37,206 nt of DNA, taken from UBA1737 sp964474685. GTDB lineage: Bacteria; Bacillota_I; Bacilli_A; ML615J-28; CAG-313. The DNA lies in the NCBI GenBank assembly GCA_964474685.1, contig CAYYTE010000008.1, positions 1 through 37,206 on the forward strand. Direction: 5' to 3'. Positions 8,424-17,163 of the stretch are shown in pieces. Numbering within the stretch: the stretch's first letter is position 1; every line of letters starts with the position of its first letter. The notes under the pieces are model-generated. The model saw only the letters and a program-made list of their open reading frames with translations. It made no database searches and was not told the origin of the DNA. The translations under genes were made by a program, and so were the position numbers.

Positions 8424-8452
8424 ATTATACTCTTAATTTATCTATTTGTAAA
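8424..8452 (-). promoter_or_regulatory. promoter of the lipoprotein-nagA unit
   Basis: Minus-strand TTTACA (8447-8452), 17-base spacer, TATAAT (8424-8429). The GAGGT site and GTG start of the lipoprotein gene follow within about 25 bases of the -10. Confidence 0.65.
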
Positions 8453-8467
8453 TGCCTTCACAAATAT

Positions 8468-9004
8468 TTAACTCTTAATCAACCCTAATATTTTTTCAGC
8501 ATATTGATATAAGAGCTTTGCGAAAGAAAACTTATCATCTGAAAAATTTATATTATTTTCAAAAAAAGTAGTAATCGATGGGACCCATTGTGAAATAAAA
8601 ATAGCTATAATAAATAGAACTTCTAATATTACAATAGTTTCACCAATTCCACATACTAAATGAACAATACGATCAATTAGATTTTTATTCTCCCCAAGTA
8701 GTTTTCTAAATAAGAAGAAAACAAGTTTACATATTAAATAACTAACAACAAAGATAGCAATACCTGATAGTGCTAAAAATAAATAATACGTTACCTTCTC
8801 ATTGTTTTTTAGTAATTCTAATGCTTTCGTATAAATAGATGTTTTAGCAACAACTACACATAACTTTTGAGCAAAAAACACAGCAAGAGCAATTGCGATA
8901 AAACCTGCAACCTCTCCCCAAATATGCTTTTTACTACCTGTAAAGAAATATATTACAGCAAGTAGTGCGCTAAACCCTAATAAAATATAATCAAACAAAC
9001 CCAT
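8468..9004 (-). CDS. CvpA-like membrane protein
   Basis: A 178-residue protein with four to five membrane spans (about residues 5-21, 29-53, 72-98, 112-140) and a short hydrophilic C-terminus. The N-terminal layout (short MGLFDYILL start, GEVAGFIAIALAVFFAQKL) and the late segment (IDRIVHLVCGIGETIVILEVLF) match the CvpA/colicin V production family. In Bacillota such proteins are wall- or division-associated and of unclear function. It begins after a GAGGTG site and a TATACT extended -10. It precedes the lipoprotein and nagA genes. The family call rests on topology and motif feel only. Confidence 0.6.
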   Translation of the reverse strand: MGLFDYILLGFSALLAVIYFFTGSKKHIWGEVAGFIAIALAVFFAQKLCVVVAKTSIYTKALELLKNNEKVTYYLFLALSGIAIFVVSYLICKLVFFLFRKLLGENKNLIDRIVHLVCGIGETIVILEVLFIIAIFISQWVPSITTFFENNINFSDDKFSFAKLLYQYAEKILGLIKS

Positions 9005-9021
9005 AGTATCACCTCATAATT

Positions 9022-9030
9022 AGTATACCA
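9022..9030 (-). promoter_or_regulatory. extended -10 promoter of the CvpA-like gene
   Basis: Minus-strand TGGTATACT about 18 bases before the ATG at 9004. The -35 (TTCTAT at 17 bases) is weak. Confidence 0.4.
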
Positions 9031-9071
9031 TAATTTCTAAAAAAATAGAATAAATTACCTTACTTTTTAAT

Positions 9072-9103
9072 AAAAAAAGATATAAAGACTAAATCTTTAT
9101 ATC
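9072..9103 (-). terminator. terminator of the uppS-cdsA-dxr-rseP operon
   Basis: A perfect 10-bp stem (GATATAAAGA with its complement, 5-base loop, 9079-9103) followed on the minus strand by TTTTTTTATT. It lies just past the rseP stop. Confidence 0.85.
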
Positions 9104-9111
9104 CTTTTATT

Positions 9112-10956
9112 CTATATACTCACTCCAAATAATCTAAGCACATCCGATATTGCTACAATAACAAAGAGACCCATTAATAATATGAATCCAATGGTATAGA
9201 TGGTATTCATTACTTTGCTGTTAGCTTTCTTTTTTGTAACTTTTTCATATCCGATTTCAACAAGTTTAGACCCATCTAATGCGGGAATAGGGAATAGATT
9301 AAATAATCCCAAGTTTACACTAATAAGTGCTGTCCAATAAAGAATATTATACATCGCATTACCACCACCTACAAGTGAACTAAAGAGATTGAAAATACCA
9401 ATAGGTCCGGAGAGATTTGTTACTTTGACGCTAGAGTCACTAAACAATAAACCAATTGTTTTAAATATTTGAATACTCGATTGGCCAATATTCACGAAAG
9501 GCATATAAAGCAATTTCACAATATCAAATCCTTCTACAGGAGAAATTCCCATCATAACTTTCGTCATAGGAATCTTTTGTGTCTCCAGCATACCTTTACT
9601 ATAGGTAGAAACTTTTGCGGAACCTTCTTTTTCTTCACCATCCACTGTACGTAAATAAGAAATAGTCAATTCTTTGGATTCCTCAAGATCGGTAGAATTT
9701 AATAATACTAAGATATCATTAATCGAGGAAATATCCTTCGTAACAACAGAATCACCTAAATTATATTTGATACGAGTTATCTTATCGCCAACACGTAATC
9801 CGCCAACGTATGCCTTAGTTTTCGACATATTGGCACCATAGTCACCAACAACAGGTTGTAATGTTTTAACTGACGCATAATCAAATACCATTTCCATGGA
9901 ATACGCCGCAACAATTGGTGTTATATCAATCGTAGAAGTTGTATCCCCACGTTTATATGTGATTTTAATAGTTCCAGTAAACCCATCCCCTTTTGCAGCT
10001 TCATTCATAATGTTAGAGATATCATCCCATTTTTTAACATCATTATAATCATAAGATGAACTATCGGTACTTCCAGTCACATTAATATGAGTAATTGTAT
10101 CATTTTTCTTTAATCCATTACCCTCTAAATATACCGGAGTTCCTTCACTTACAGAATTAATTACAGTAGCATTTGTTTTTGGATAACCCCAAATCACACC
10201 CATAAATAGGAATATTAAAAATGCTAATACGAAGTTCATCATTGGCCCCGCAAATACAGCCATTGCTCTCTTTCCACAAGGAGCACTATTCATATTACGG
10301 TCAATAGTTGCAATTTGAATTTCTTCTTTTTTCGCATAATTGATCATCATATTTCGAACAGGGTATAATGTTACATTATTACAATCAGTAACTACTTCTA
10401 AATTATTGTTAACAGAACCTTCTTTTCCTAAATAAGCAAGTCCCGCTTCCATATTTCCTTCTAGAAAAGTTTCTTCAACATCATATTTTTTCGTTTGTTT
10501 ATTAAATGTTTTAGTAATGCGTTTATCCGTAGGAGCTACAACAATTGTCAACTCATGGGGAAGTTTTTGCATTGTCCCTTTTAAACTATAACTCACTAAA
10601 TTAAAAAAAGGTAAATCTTTATATTTCGGATTATCTAAGTTTAATACCAGGGTCGTTACTTCTTTATCTTTATTGAAAACGACTCGAACTTGAGAAATAT
10701 TTTTTAATAAGTCATCTTCAACTTCTTCTCCCGCCATCGAAACATAACCGCCAAAAGGAATACAACGCAAACTAACCATTGTCTCCCCTTTTTTCTTTTG
10801 ATAAATAACAGGCCCCATACCAATAGAAAATTCATAACATAATATCCCTGCTTTTTTAGCAAAATAGAAATGTCCTCCCTCATGGATTGAAACAACAACT
10901 GTAATAACAATTGCGAATACGATAAATCCTAATAAGTATTGTAATACAATATTCAT
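9112..10956 (-). CDS. rseP: site-2 zinc metalloprotease (RseP/RasP)
   Basis: An intramembrane protease that cuts signal peptides and anti-sigma factors after a first cut by another protease. The zinc motif HEGGH is at residues 25-29 inside the first span, and the third ligand lies in NLFPIPALDG (Asp near 561) in a C-terminal span. After the FGGYV hairpin (about 68-72) comes an unusual insertion of about 145 residues, before RAMAVFAGPMMNF. Two PDZ-like regions follow (about 260-345 and 355-460). At 614 aa it is far longer than the usual 420-430. It is last gene of the lipid operon, 11 bases after dxr, with no clear Shine-Dalgarno site, so translation may be coupled to dxr. Confidence 0.92.
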   Translation of the reverse strand: MNIVLQYLLGFIVFAIVITVVVSIHEGGHFYFAKKAGILCYEFSIGMGPVIYQKKKGETMVSLRCIPFGGYVSMAGEEVEDDLLKNISQVRVVFNKDKEVTTLVLNLDNPKYKDLPFFNLVSYSLKGTMQKLPHELTIVVAPTDKRITKTFNKQTKKYDVEETFLEGNMEAGLAYLGKEGSVNNNLEVVTDCNNVTLYPVRNMMINYAKKEEIQIATIDRNMNSAPCGKRAMAVFAGPMMNFVLAFLIFLFMGVIWGYPKTNATVINSVSEGTPVYLEGNGLKKNDTITHINVTGSTDSSSYDYNDVKKWDDISNIMNEAAKGDGFTGTIKITYKRGDTTSTIDITPIVAAYSMEMVFDYASVKTLQPVVGDYGANMSKTKAYVGGLRVGDKITRIKYNLGDSVVTKDISSINDILVLLNSTDLEESKELTISYLRTVDGEEKEGSAKVSTYSKGMLETQKIPMTKVMMGISPVEGFDIVKLLYMPFVNIGQSSIQIFKTIGLLFSDSSVKVTNLSGPIGIFNLFSSLVGGGNAMYNILYWTALISVNLGLFNLFPIPALDGSKLVEIGYEKVTKKKANSKVMNTIYTIGFILLMGLFVIVAISDVLRLFGVSI

Positions 10957-10967
10957 ATATTATTTTA

Positions 10968-12128
10968 TCAATGGTATTGTTGTGATAGTCTCGATTTAAC
11001 AAGTTCATCAACCATCATAATTTTACCAATTGATAAGTCTCCTTTCTTAAGTGAATCATAAAATGAATTAGTTACCTCGGATATCACAATCTTAGCAATA
11101 TCGTTATAACTTATCTTTTCTTTTAAAAACTCTTGAACTGCCCACTCATTACAAGCATTCAATAAAGCCGGATGAATCCCACCTAACTTACAAGTTTCAA
11201 TAGCAAACTCATATAGGGGATAATGTAGAGTATCAATCTTAGAAAAATGAAGCGCATGAAGCTTTTCAAAGTCTAAATCTTGTAAGAATTCATTTTCTAG
11301 ATGTCTTGGATGCAGTAACGCATAGGATATTGGTTGCTCCATATTGGCTTGTGCCATTAAAGCAAAAGTTGCATGGTCTTTTAAATATACAAAAGCGTGA
11401 ACAATACTCTCAGGATGAATCACAGCTGATATTTTATCATAAGGTAGATTAAATAAATGATGTGCTTCCACTACTTCAAAAGCTTTATTCATTAAAGTAG
11501 CACAATCTACCGTAATCTTTTCTCCCATTTTCCAAGTGGGATGATTTAATACTTTATCCTTTGTAACATTTTCAAGTTCGTTTAAAGGAATATCCCTTAA
11601 ACTTCCACCGGATGAGGTAATAACAATTTTTTCAATATCGGATTTATCCAGCCCTTCCATTAATTGAAATACTGCACTATGCTCGCTATCAATGGGAATA
11701 ATAGATACTCCATTTTCATGAGCCATAGGAATAATGAGTTCTCCTGCCATTACAAGCGATTCTTTATTCGCAAGATAAACATCTCGTTTCATCGAGATTG
11801 CGGCTGCAGTTGGAATTAAACCTATAGAACCTACTAAAGCGTTCACTATGATTGGATTCTCACAAACAAGTCCTACCATTTGTTGCAACCCAATATTTCC
11901 TGTACTCATATCAATATCTGGATACATTTCATGCAACTCTTGAGCATTCTTATTGTTCTTTGAAACTACAAAAGCAGGATGATATTTATCAATAATCTCT
12001 TTTGCCTTTTCAATATTATCCCCATAACTAAAAGCATATAATCGAAAAACATCCGAATATCTATCAATAACATTTAATACTTGTGATCCAACAGAACCTG
12101 TTGCTCCTAATAAACATACATTTTTCAT
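10968..12128 (-). CDS. dxr: 1-deoxy-D-xylulose 5-phosphate reductoisomerase
   Basis: Dxr (IspC) converts DXP to 2-C-methyl-D-erythritol 4-phosphate with NADPH, the committed step of the non-mevalonate isoprenoid pathway. The 386-aa length is normal. The NADPH motif GATGSVGS is at residues 8-15. The metal-binding acids are Asp147 and Glu149 in PIDSEHSA and Glu218 in MNKAFE. SSGGS (about 172-176), NHPTWKMG (about 195-202) and IHPES (about 237-241) are also present. Its start overlaps the cdsA stop by four bases (ATGA). It supplies precursors for the undecaprenyl chain made by the uppS product two genes upstream. Confidence 0.96.
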   Translation of the reverse strand: MKNVCLLGATGSVGSQVLNVIDRYSDVFRLYAFSYGDNIEKAKEIIDKYHPAFVVSKNNKNAQELHEMYPDIDMSTGNIGLQQMVGLVCENPIIVNALVGSIGLIPTAAAISMKRDVYLANKESLVMAGELIIPMAHENGVSIIPIDSEHSAVFQLMEGLDKSDIEKIVITSSGGSLRDIPLNELENVTKDKVLNHPTWKMGEKITVDCATLMNKAFEVVEAHHLFNLPYDKISAVIHPESIVHAFVYLKDHATFALMAQANMEQPISYALLHPRHLENEFLQDLDFEKLHALHFSKIDTLHYPLYEFAIETCKLGGIHPALLNACNEWAVQEFLKEKISYNDIAKIVISEVTNSFYDSLKKGDLSIGKIMMVDELVKSRLSQQYH

Positions 12129-13027
12129 AATAATAAGATTCCAAACACAACAAAGATAATTCCAGAAAATATCATTGTTAAAATGATACTATCCATTCTA
12201 TCCATTACTCCGCCATGACCTGGAAATATATTTCCATAGTCTTTGATTTCATGTTCACGTTTAATCATAGATGCAACTAAATCACCGATTTGTCCTATGA
12301 CTGTGATACAAAGTGCAAGTGCATAGTCAAATATAATTTCAAGAACGAGACTCGTTTCAGAAAACAAAGTGAAGTCACATACAAGTTCTAGTACCAAAAG
12401 GAAAGTGCCACCCATAATCATACCGAATACACTTCCCGAAATCGCGCCTTCCCAAGATTTATGTGGACTAATCAAAGGAGCCATTTTGTGTTTACCAAAT
12501 TTCATACCAAATTGATAAGCACCAATATCTGTGCACATCGTAGATAACAAAATAAAAGTAAATAGAATCAAGCCTTTAGCCTCTATCGTGTAATTTCCTA
12601 AATGTATTAATAAATCATTCGAATGAATTTGTCTGATTAAATACATAAAACTAAAAGAAATACCGATATATAAGAACACAAATAAATAGAAAAACACATC
12701 TTTAATTGTTATTTTTTTAGCAAATATACCAAGAATTAAAAAACATACACTTGTACATAATAAAAATAACAATTGATGATTCAAACTAATACCAAATAAT
12801 CCTTCTACTTTACATATAGATAGTAATATGAAGAAAGTGGGAAGGGTTGCAAGTACATAAGGATAAGCACTAGGTAAATTCTTTGGTTTCGTACTCGTAC
12901 GGAATAATTCAACACTACCAACATAAGCAAGTACTAGTAAACAGGCGCCAAATACATAACCTCCAAGAAATAATATGGGCAATCCAACAAGTGCCATTAC
13001 TATTCCCGTAATTACTCTTTGTTTCAT
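12125..13027 (-). CDS. cdsA: phosphatidate cytidylyltransferase
   Basis: CdsA makes CDP-diacylglycerol from phosphatidate and CTP in the membrane, the branch point for phosphatidylglycerol and cardiolipin. The 300-aa protein has about eight spans. It carries the CTP-transferase signature near the C-terminus: GDLVASMIKREHEIKDYG followed by FPGHGGVMDRMDS (about residues 245-280). The upstream motif PHKSWEGA (about 187-194) is also present. It begins 2 bases after the uppS stop and ends overlapping dxr by four bases, as expected for a coupled operon. It is about 30 aa longer than the B. subtilis protein, mostly in the N-terminal spans. Confidence 0.95.
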   Translation of the reverse strand: MKQRVITGIVMALVGLPILFLGGYVFGACLLVLAYVGSVELFRTSTKPKNLPSAYPYVLATLPTFFILLSICKVEGLFGISLNHQLLFLLCTSVCFLILGIFAKKITIKDVFFYLFVFLYIGISFSFMYLIRQIHSNDLLIHLGNYTIEAKGLILFTFILLSTMCTDIGAYQFGMKFGKHKMAPLISPHKSWEGAISGSVFGMIMGGTFLLVLELVCDFTLFSETSLVLEIIFDYALALCITVIGQIGDLVASMIKREHEIKDYGNIFPGHGGVMDRMDSIILTMIFSGIIFVVFGILLL

Positions 13028-13029
13028 TA

Positions 13030-13764
13030 TTAAAGTCCTCCAAATCGTCTTTTTCTTAAAGTATATTGTTCTAAACTCTCTCTATAAGCCTCTTTATGAA
13101 AATCCGGCCATAATGTATTCGTAAAATATAATTCTGAATAACTAATTTGCCATAACAAAAAATTGCTTATTCTAAATTCCCCCGATGTTCGAATTAAAAA
13201 ATCAATGTTTGTATAGCTATTTTGGTATAAATGATTTTGAATTGTTTCTTCTGTAATATCATTAACTGAATATTTATTTTCTTGTACATCTTTTGCAATC
13301 ATCTTACAAGCAGAAACAAGTTCTTGCCTACTGCCATAATTAAAACAAATATTTAATGTTAAAAGTTTGTTTTGAAAAGTCATGTTCTCAACCTTATCAA
13401 TTAAGGATATAAGATTATTAGAAAGACCTACTCTACTTCCTAACACTTTAATACATATTCCTTTTTGAATCGCTTTATCTAAATAATCATTCAATGTTTT
13501 TTCACAAAGCATCATTAAAAAATCAACTTCCACTTTCGGTCTTTTCCAATTCTCTTGAGAAAAAGCAAAAACATAAAGACAGGGAATTTGAAGTTCTAAT
13601 GTTTCATCGATAACTTCTAATAATGTTTGAACCCCAGCTTTATGTCCTTCGTTTCTTGATAATCCTCTTTTAATTGCCCATCTCCCATTACCATCTAAGA
13701 TAATACCAATGGATTTAGGCAACAGATTTGATTCTTTTAAATTCATTAAGTGATTTTTATTCAA
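13030..13764 (-). CDS. uppS: undecaprenyl diphosphate synthase (isoprenyl transferase)
   Basis: UppS adds isopentenyl units in cis to farnesyl diphosphate, making the lipid carrier of wall synthesis. The motifs are clear: ILDGNGRWA with the catalytic Asp, FSQENWKRP, NYGSRQE, and FLIRTSGEFRISNFLLWQ with RxxxE diphosphate-binding residues. The frame opens with ATG at 13785, but that codon lies only about 8 bases from the predicted transcription start and has no ribosome site. The TTG at 13764 is preferred because GAGGT (13772-13776) lies 7 bases before it, giving 244 aa. An ATG at 13746 is a weaker option. It is the first gene of the uppS-cdsA-dxr-rseP operon. Confidence 0.93.
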   Translation of the reverse strand: MNKNHLMNLKESNLLPKSIGIILDGNGRWAIKRGLSRNEGHKAGVQTLLEVIDETLELQIPCLYVFAFSQENWKRPKVEVDFLMMLCEKTLNDYLDKAIQKGICIKVLGSRVGLSNNLISLIDKVENMTFQNKLLTLNICFNYGSRQELVSACKMIAKDVQENKYSVNDITEETIQNHLYQNSYTNIDFLIRTSGEFRISNFLLWQISYSELYFTNTLWPDFHKEAYRESLEQYTLRKRRFGGL

Positions 13765-13799
13765 AGCATCTACCTCATAAGTCATTTATTCATTGTATA

Positions 13800-13828
13800 A
13801 TTATACTATAAAAAAAGTAAAAATACAA
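13800..13828 (-). promoter_or_regulatory. promoter of uppS-cdsA-dxr-rseP
   Basis: Minus-strand TTGTAT (13823-13828), exactly 17 bases, TATAAT (13800-13805). The predicted transcription start, near 13793, is too close to the ATG at 13785 for a ribosome site and supports the TTG start at 13764. Confidence 0.7.
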
Positions 13829-13864
13829 ATAATTGGTTTAAACCGATAAGAATTACCTATTATT

Positions 13865-13897
13865 AAAAAGCCCTTAATTCATCAACTAAGAGCTTTT
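13865..13897 (-). terminator. terminator of rpsB-tsf-pyrH-frr
   Basis: Imperfect stem (AAAAAGC with GCTTTTT, then CTTA with TAAG after one mismatch, 10-base loop). It begins 8 bases after the frr stop and runs into T-rich sequence on the minus strand. It separates the frr unit from the uppS promoter. Confidence 0.75.
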
Positions 13898-13904
13898 TTA
13901 TTTA

Positions 13905-14477
13905 TTATATAGTCATAATATCCGTTTCTTTTTCTTTCGATAATGTATCATTTAAAGCAATATACTTATCTGTAATCTTTTGAACTTCATCGGAAGAAAT
14001 CTTTAATTCATCCTCTGAAATATCTCCATCTTTCTCAAGTTTCTTTAATGCTTCCATACCATCCCTACGAATGTTACGAATAGATACTTTATTTTCTTCA
14101 GAAAACTTCTTCGCACGCTTTGACAAATCTTTACGAAGATCTTCCGTTAAAGCGGGAACAGGAATACGAACTAAATCTGCTTCAGCTAATGGATTTAAAC
14201 CAATATTTGAAGTAGCAATAGCTTTTACAACATCTTTAATTAAAGATTTATCCCAAGGTTTAATAACAATTTGACGAGGATCGGGAGTAGTAATACTTCC
14301 AATTTGACTAATAGGAGTAGGAACACCATAATAGGCAACCTTGACACCGTTTAACATTGCGGGATTTGCTTTTCCAGTACGAATTTCCGTAAAAGAGTGT
14401 CTTAAAGCTTCAATTGCTTTTGTCATCTTGTCTTCACAATCTTGTTCAACAAAATCTATCAATTCATTTTGACTCAT
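13905..14477 (-). CDS. frr: ribosome recycling factor
   Basis: RRF splits the post-termination ribosome together with EF-G. The 190-aa length is normal (about 185). Recognisable blocks are RTGKANPAMLNGV in the first helix/loop, YYGVPTPISQIGSI in domain II, and near the middle ADLVRIPVPALTEDLRKDL. RNIRRDGME and the C-terminal coiled region (KDGDISEDELK) follow. The start ATG has an AAAGGAG site. It follows pyrH by 30 bases, the universal bacterial order rpsB-tsf-pyrH-frr. Confidence 0.97.
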   Translation of the reverse strand: MSQNELIDFVEQDCEDKMTKAIEALRHSFTEIRTGKANPAMLNGVKVAYYGVPTPISQIGSITTPDPRQIVIKPWDKSLIKDVVKAIATSNIGLNPLAEADLVRIPVPALTEDLRKDLSKRAKKFSEENKVSIRNIRRDGMEALKKLEKDGDISEDELKISSDEVQKITDKYIALNDTLSKEKETDIMTI

Positions 14478-14507
14478 ATTTTTCTCCTTTATTTATTATT
14501 AATTTGA

Positions 14508-15212
14508 TTAATCATTCGATATAATTGTCCCAACACTTGGTGTAAGTAATGCATTTTTAATATTACCCTTGTGATTCATATCAAATACAATGGTTTTTAC
14601 ATCATTGGTAGATGCAAGAATCGCAGCAGTTAAATCCATTACTTTTAAATCTTTATCAATAATTTCTGTATAAGTTAGAGTTTGGTACTTATGAGCTTTT
14701 TCATCCACATTTGGATCAGCATCATATACACCATCTGTACCATTTTTGGCCATAAGAATTGTGGAAGCATGAATTTCTAACGCTCTCAAAACTGCAGTAG
14801 TATCTGTAGAGAAATATGGATTGCCAATTCCACCCGCAAAGATGACTATATAGTCTTTCTCAAGATATTCATTACAAATATCTCTTGAATATAATCTACA
14901 TATTCCATCCATTTTAGTGGCACTTAAAGTGACTGCTTTTAGTCCTATTTCTTCTAAAGCATTTTGAATAGCTAAAGCATTCATAACTGTTCCTAACATT
15001 CCAATATTATCCGCTAATACGCGGTCCATATGATTGCTTTGTGAGTCTCTACCTCTCCACATATTACCAGCACCACATACGATACCAATTGAAGTAGGAA
15101 GGTTCTTTAACTCTTTAATTTCTAAAGCAATCTCATGAATTTTTGAAGTAGAAAGCCCTTGTCCATTACTCGATAGGGCTTGTCCACTGAGTTTTAAAAT
15201 TACACGTTCCAT
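14508..15212 (-). CDS. pyrH: UMP kinase
   Basis: PyrH phosphorylates UMP to UDP in pyrimidine synthesis and belongs to the amino-acid kinase fold rather than the eukaryotic NMP kinases. Visible motifs are the N-terminal LKLSGQAL (about residues 6-13), CGAGNMWRGR (about 46-55), DNIGMLGTVMNALA (about 68-81), FAGGIGNPYFSTDTTA (about 125-140), and KNGTDGVYDADP (about 156-167). The 234-aa length is normal. It lies 9 bases after tsf with an AAGGTGA site. Confidence 0.97.
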   Translation of the reverse strand: MERVILKLSGQALSSNGQGLSTSKIHEIALEIKELKNLPTSIGIVCGAGNMWRGRDSQSNHMDRVLADNIGMLGTVMNALAIQNALEEIGLKAVTLSATKMDGICRLYSRDICNEYLEKDYIVIFAGGIGNPYFSTDTTAVLRALEIHASTILMAKNGTDGVYDADPNVDEKAHKYQTLTYTEIIDKDLKVMDLTAAILASTNDVKTIVFDMNHKGNIKNALLTPSVGTIISND

Positions 15213-15221
15213 ACAATCACC

Positions 15222-16121
15222 TTAAGCGTTATTTGCTTGAGATGCTTGTTCTGCTACTTCCTGAGCAAAATCATCATGACGTTTTTCCATACCTTCGCCA
15301 ACTTCAAAACGTAAGAAGTTCACGCAGCTTGTATGATTTTGGTCTAAAAATTGTTTTACAGTAAGATTTGCATCTTTTACAAATGCTTGGTCAACTAAAC
15401 AAATTTCCTTTTTAAACTTATTTAAACGGCCAATTACCATCTTCTCACGAATCATTTCTGGTTTCTTTGAAGCTTCTGGGTCATTTGCAAGTTCACCACG
15501 AATTGCGGCTGCCTCAGTATCTAAAACAGCACTATCAATTTGAGAATCATTAATATAACGAGGAGAATACATTGCAATGTGCATACATACATCTTTTGCA
15601 ACTAATTCATCACTACCTTTTAATACAGTAACAACAACAATCTTACCTAAATTATGTTTATATACGCCAAATACTTCATCATCTTGTTTAGTTAAACAAA
15701 CAACACGGCGAAGACTAATTTTCTCTGAAATGATTGCGGTAGTAGAAGTAATAGCTTCTTCTACAGTCTCACCATTCGAAGTTTTCGCAACTAATGCTTC
15801 TTCAAGTGTTGTAGCATGAGATGCAATAAGAGCAGTTCCGATTTCATCTAATAAATGTAAAAACTTTTCATTTTTAGCAACAAAATCAGTTTCTGAATTT
15901 AATTCATATAAATAAGCATTGTTATTATCGAGAACAACATTGCATAATCCTTCAGCAGCAATTCTTGATGATTTCTTTTGAGCTTTGGCAATTCCCTTCT
16001 CACGAAGCCATTCCATTGCTTTTTCAACATCACCATCACATTCCACTAAAGCCTTTTTGCAATCCATTATGCCAGCGCCAGTTTTTTCTCTTAAATCTTT
16101 TACTTGTGCAGCAGTAATCAT
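15222..16121 (-). CDS. tsf: translation elongation factor Ts
   Basis: EF-Ts exchanges GDP for GTP on EF-Tu. The N-terminal UBA-like domain has the hallmark VKDLREKTGAGIMDCKKAL (about residues 7-25). The nearby EKAMEWLREKGIAKA and the core TDFVAKNEKF (about 78-87) contact EF-Tu, followed by HIAMYSPRYI (about 180-190). The 299-aa length is normal. It starts after an AGGAGGAA site and follows rpsB by 13 bases. Confidence 0.97.
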   Translation of the reverse strand: MITAAQVKDLREKTGAGIMDCKKALVECDGDVEKAMEWLREKGIAKAQKKSSRIAAEGLCNVVLDNNNAYLYELNSETDFVAKNEKFLHLLDEIGTALIASHATTLEEALVAKTSNGETVEEAITSTTAIISEKISLRRVVCLTKQDDEVFGVYKHNLGKIVVVTVLKGSDELVAKDVCMHIAMYSPRYINDSQIDSAVLDTEAAAIRGELANDPEASKKPEMIREKMVIGRLNKFKKEICLVDQAFVKDANLTVKQFLDQNHTSCVNFLRFEVGEGMEKRHDDFAQEVAEQASQANNA

Positions 16122-16134
16122 TATTTCCTCCTAA

Positions 16135-17130
16135 TTATTGGTTATCTGAAGGAGTATTTACTTCTTCAGCTTTTTCTACTTTTTCTACTTTTACTTCTTC
16201 TACCTTTTGAACAGATTCAGTTTGAACAGGTTCAGTTTGAACAGGTGCAGCTTCAACAGGTGCAGTTGCTACTGGAGCAGTTCCAGCTGGTGTGTAAGGT
16301 TTTCTTTCACGATAGTTTTTATTATATGGGCGGTTATTATTATATCCACCACGATTATTATAATTGTTACGACGTTGATAACGGTTGTTATCACCATTTT
16401 CATCCTCTACAGGACGCTCTTCAACTGGTAATACATAAGGTTCAACAGCTTGTCCAGAACCTTCTAGAGCAGCATTAGCCATAACTCCACAAATTAAACG
16501 AACAGCACGAACGCCATCATCGTTTGCTGGAATAATATAATCTACATCATCAGGGTCACAGTTTGTATCAACTAAACCAAATACTGGGATGTTTAATTTA
16601 CGAGCTTCTTGAACTGCATTGTGTTCAGTCTTAGGGTCAACAATGAATAAAGCGCCTGGTAAATCTTGCATTTCTTTAATTCCACCAAAATAAGATAAAG
16701 ACTTTGTTTGATCTTTCTTAATCAAAGAAACTTCTTTCTTTGGTAATTGTTCGAAAATACCATCTTTTTCCATTTGTTCATATTTGTATAGTTTGGCAAT
16801 TGATTTACGTAATGTCTTAAAGTTTGTCATTGTTCCGCCTAACCATCTTTTGTCAACATAGTATTGGCCGCAACGAGTAGCTTCTTCTTTGATGATATCA
16901 GAAATTTGTTTTCTAGTACCAACAAATAATACTTTCTTACCACTACGTACTACTTCAGCAAATTTTGCATAAGCAATCTCAATTAAATCTGAAGTCTTTT
17001 GAAGATCAATGATATAAACACCATTTCTTTCTCCAAAAATATACTCTTTCATTTTAGGGTTCCAACGGCGAGTATGATGTCCGAAGTGAACGCCAGCTTC
17101 TAGTAATTGCTTCATTGTAATTACAGGCAT
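16135..17130 (-). CDS. rpsB: ribosomal protein S2 with a low-complexity C-terminal tail
   Basis: S2 binds the 30S body-head junction and recruits S1. The conserved core runs to about residue 235. Hallmarks are LLEAGVHFGHHTRRWNPKM (about 9-27), GTRKQ (about 71-75), RWLGGTMTNF (about 94-103) and LPGALFIVDP (about 152-161), and DDG at 209-211. The protein is 331 aa; about 250 is usual. From residue 249 the extra 83 residues switch from an Asn/Arg/Tyr-rich segment (RRNNYNNRGGY) to Ala-Pro-Val repeats and then a Lys/Glu/Val run. The corresponding DNA has short degenerate repeats. The gene has an AGGAGG-like site and a structured leader. Confidence 0.97.
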   Translation of the reverse strand: MPVITMKQLLEAGVHFGHHTRRWNPKMKEYIFGERNGVYIIDLQKTSDLIEIAYAKFAEVVRSGKKVLFVGTRKQISDIIKEEATRCGQYYVDKRWLGGTMTNFKTLRKSIAKLYKYEQMEKDGIFEQLPKKEVSLIKKDQTKSLSYFGGIKEMQDLPGALFIVDPKTEHNAVQEARKLNIPVFGLVDTNCDPDDVDYIIPANDDGVRAVRLICGVMANAALEGSGQAVEPYVLPVEERPVEDENGDNNRYQRRNNYNNRGGYNNNRPYNKNYRERKPYTPAGTAPVATAPVEAAPVQTEPVQTESVQKVEEVKVEKVEKAEEVNTPSDNQ

Positions 17131-17163
17131 AATTTAATTCCTCCATTTTTCTTTTGTTTGGCC

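Noticed and set aside
10704..10910. A 68-codon minus-strand frame inside rseP.
   Set aside because: It lies wholly within rseP in another frame, without a ribosome site; rseP has the conserved HEGGH in this part.
16104..16478. Plus-strand frames of 124 and 74 codons opposite the end of rpsB.
   Set aside because: They are antisense to the repeat-rich S2 tail; their Leu/Gln repeats are the complement of the Ala-Pro-Val codons.
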